From contig JAHFIF010000020.1 of the NCBI GenBank assembly GCA_023246535.1, forward strand, positions 1-15,054: DNA of 15,054 nt, given 5' to 3'. Both the position numbers and the translations under genes were made by a program. This document shows, one piece after another, positions 14,233-15,054 of the stretch. The notes beneath the pieces are model-generated. The model did not search any database. It saw only the letters and a list, made by a program, of their open reading frames with translations, and had not been told where the DNA came from. This DNA comes from a bacterium. GTDB taxonomy: Bacteria; Patescibacteriota; Patescibacteriia; CAIQCM01. Within the stretch, counting starts at the first letter, position 1. Every line of letters starts with the position of its first letter.

Positions 14233-14251
14233 TAAGGAATTATCCACTCAA

Positions 14252-14428
14252 ACACTTGAAATAAAGCCAAAAATGTGGTATAGTGTATGTGTAAGTTCTT
14301 TAGAGGGCAAAAACTAGCCCAATAAAGCGAAAAATAAAACAAAAACCAAAACGAACCAGTCTTTAGGGATAACTATATCCACATATTATCCACATGGCTC
14401 TCCGTTTTGGGGAGCCATGTTTATTTAT
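14252..14428 (+). repeat. 177-bp direct repeat, copy 2 (promoter, short RNA, terminator)
   Basis: Matches 8099-8275 with two substitutions and no gap. Sequence before and after it differs strongly from copy 1, so the boundaries are sharp. Confidence 0.95.
14256..14284 (+). promoter_or_regulatory. Sigma70-type promoter of leader/ncRNA copy 2
   Basis: TTGAAA (14256-14261), a 17-bp spacer, then TATAGT (14279-14284) with an extended -10 TG. The predicted start is near 14291. Confidence 0.8.
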
Positions 14429-14429
14429 A
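14291..14429 (+). ncRNA. Short RNA of the repeated cassette, copy 2
   Basis: Identical to the copy 1 RNA except one base in the terminator tail (G8270 becomes A). It has the same 5' hairpin, A-rich linker, small hairpin and terminator. The identity suggests either a strongly constrained RNA or recent sequence exchange between the copies. Confidence 0.6.
14393..14429 (+). terminator. Intrinsic terminator 1 of leader copy 2
   Basis: The same 11-bp stem (14393-14403 with 14409-14419) and GTTTT loop, followed by TTTATTTATAT. Confidence 0.75.
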
Positions 14430-14486
14430 TGAGATAAAACCAACAATTTAACAATTCAACAAAGTTTCTGCCCCGAAATTTTGTCC

Positions 14487-14569
14487 CAGAGTCCATTGTC
14501 CCTGGTTCAGGTCACATAGCCCCAAATGTGTGCCATGAACCAGGGGGAAATTTGCCCCCGATAACTCTG
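14487..14569 (+). ncRNA. Domain A, copy 2
   Basis: The outer helix pairs CAGAGT (14487-14492) with ACTCTG (14564-14569). The inner helix pairs CCCTGGTTCA (14500-14509) with TGAACCAGGG (14536-14545), fully Watson-Crick where copy 1 has U-G and G-U pairs. The apical hairpin pairs CACAT with ATGTG around loop AGCCCCAA (14518-14525). The G-run (14543-14547) can alternatively pair with CCCCC at 14555-14559. Confidence 0.65.
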
Positions 14570-14665
14570 ATCAGAATGGAACACCTGCCCCTTAAACCCT
14601 AGCAACCGTACCACGGTTGTATTCGGCGTTTTTGGGACAAGCCAAACAACAATTGCTACATACCA

Positions 14666-14756
14666 GCTTTCGTAGAGTTTATCCCTGGTTTTAGACCCCT
14701 CACTGCTAAGGGGGTGTCTATTACCGGGGGGAAGCTAAGCCCCCCGATACGCAAGC
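14666..14756 (+). ncRNA. Domain B, copy 2
   Basis: The outer helix pairs GCTT and CGTA (14666-14674) with TACG and AAGC (14748-14756) around one mismatch, replacing a quite different helix in copy 1. The inner helix pairs CCCTGGT (14683-14689) with ACCGGGG (14723-14729). The next helix pairs AGAC and CCC (14693-14699) with GGG and GTCT (14712-14719) around a one-base bulge. The six Gs at 14726-14731 can instead pair with CCCCCC (14740-14745). Confidence 0.65.
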
Positions 14757-14781
14757 AAGTATGAAAAAGAATGCCCCGAAC

Positions 14782-14820
14782 AAAACGACAGCCACATGCT
14801 CTTAAGTGGCGGTCGTTTTT
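14782..14820 (+). terminator. Terminator-like hairpin 2, leader copy 2
   Basis: AAAACGAC (14782-14789) pairs with GTCGTTTT (14812-14819) and GCCAC (14791-14795) with GTGGC (14806-14810) around the loop ATGCTCTTAA, which is identical in copy 1. A T-run with GTTGTT follows. Confidence 0.65.
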
Positions 14821-14823
14821 GTT

Positions 14824-14873
14824 GTTAACGTCCAAATTTTTACTCGGGGGAGAAAAAATTTGCAGACGTTAAC
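14824..14873 (+). ncRNA. Copy 2-specific hairpin
   Basis: GTTAACGTC (14824-14832) pairs with GACGTTAAC (14865-14873) and CAAATTTTT (14833-14841) with AAAAATTTG (14854-14862), 18 bp in all with a 2-nt bulge. The loop contains GGGGG. Confidence 0.6.
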
Positions 14874-14876
14874 AAT

Positions 14877-14921
14877 CCGCCGGCATTCGGGTGCCACAAA
14901 CCCGTAAGGTATGCGCGGCGG
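14877..14921 (+). ncRNA. Second copy 2-specific hairpin
   Basis: CCGCCG (14877-14882) pairs with CGGCGG (14916-14921), GCAT with ATGC (14883-14886 and 14911-14914), and CGGGT (14888-14892) with ACCCG (14900-14904). Confidence 0.6.
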
Positions 14922-14936
14922 TGTGAAAGGCGGGTT

Positions 14937-15005
14937 GTTTTGGAGCCGATCTCTAGTCTCTTTCGCCTCGGGGCGGTGAAAAAGACTAAAGATCGGAGAC
15001 AAAAC
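14937..15005 (+). ncRNA. Long hairpin C, copy 2
   Basis: GTTTTG (14937-14942) pairs with CAAAAC (15000-15005), CCGATC (14946-14951) with GATCGG (14991-14996), and AGTCT (14955-14959) with AGACT (14983-14987). It shares only the CCGAT/ATCGGAGACAAA core with copy 1. Confidence 0.6.
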
Positions 15006-15047
15006 ATGGGTGGCGTGTTAGGCCGGGGGGCTTAATACGCCAAACAT
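15006..15047 (+). ncRNA. 14-bp hairpin with GGGG loop, copy 2
   Basis: 15011-15024 pairs with 15029-15042 (two G-U pairs) around loop GGGG (15025-15028), flanked by ATG/CAT pairs. Its place after hairpin C matches the AUCUGGAC hairpin of copy 1. Confidence 0.55.
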
Positions 15048-15054
15048 GCGAAGC

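Larger units (their letters stand above)
14430..15054 (+). ncRNA. Structured leader/ncRNA copy 2, cut by the window end
   Basis: No protein gene is seen. In order: domain A2 (14487-14569), a hairpin (about 14588-14636), domain B2 (14666-14756), a terminator-like hairpin (14782-14820), two hairpins absent from copy 1 (14824-14873 and 14877-14921), hairpin C2 (14937-15005) and a 14-bp hairpin (15011-15042). The distance from the CCCTGG of B to the conserved GCCAC hairpin is 108 nt in both copies. By analogy with copy 1, a large surface-protein gene is expected downstream. Confidence 0.6.

Noticed and set aside
14252..14428. Insertion sequence or other mobile element behind the 177-bp repeat
   Set aside because: No transposase, no terminal inverted repeats and no target duplication were seen; the content is a promoter, RNA and terminator.
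1..15054. CRISPR array, tRNA or rRNA genes
   Set aside because: No regularly spaced short repeats and no cloverleaf or rRNA-like sequence were recognised on either strand.

Overview
The window looks like a chromosomal surface-protein locus of a Patescibacteria (CPR) bacterium. This is inferred from protein architecture: exported beta-sandwich proteins, a WxL-locus-like DUF916 protein, and a giant fibre protein with a Peptidase_S74 domain and a short C-terminal cysteine/'TKEQLDALL' motif common in that lineage. No taxonomic marker gene is present. Every gene is on the + strand, every visible stop is TAA, and coding DNA is clearly GC-richer than the promoter regions.

Region 1 (1-8059) is a tight gene run. 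It starts with the C-terminal end of a beta-rich surface protein (2-334). Four tandem paralogues of about 350 aa follow (340-1407, 1434-2486, 2501-3565, 3594-4664), each with a signal peptide and six conserved cysteines. Next come a DUF916/WxL-interacting-like membrane-anchored protein (4686-5660) and a 774-aa protein (5735-8059). The latter has an N-terminal domain like that of the paralogues, three fibronectin-III-like domains, a carboxypeptidase-regulatory-like domain and a C-terminal membrane anchor. Gaps are 5-30 bp, except a 74-bp gap holding a strong hairpin. The likely joint role is building and anchoring a cell-surface layer or adhesive structure.

Region 2 (8060-9281) has no credible protein gene. 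It opens with a well-formed sigma70-type promoter, followed by a short RNA ending at an intrinsic terminator. About 1 kb of very densely structured sequence then runs to the start of region 3: two related hairpin motifs (A and B), each closed by an outer helix, a second terminator-like hairpin, and a series of long hairpins.

Region 3 (9282-13787) is one gene for a 1501-aa secreted fibre/adhesin with a self-cleaving S74 chaperone domain that, unusually, is not at the C-terminus.

Region 4 (13788-15054) is again without a credible protein gene. A strongly structured stretch (about 13805-14168) follows the adhesin gene. A second copy of the promoter/RNA/terminator cassette (14252-14428) comes next, differing at 2 of 177 positions from the first. 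Behind it lies a diverged copy of the structured RNA, cut off by the window end. Comparing the two copies shows the same helices kept with different bases, which argues for selection on RNA structure. The best candidate for something undescribed is this family of long structured leaders (or large ncRNAs) placed before giant surface proteins. In copy 1 the loops of two hairpins are complementary to the loops of three others, suggesting kissing-loop tertiary contacts.
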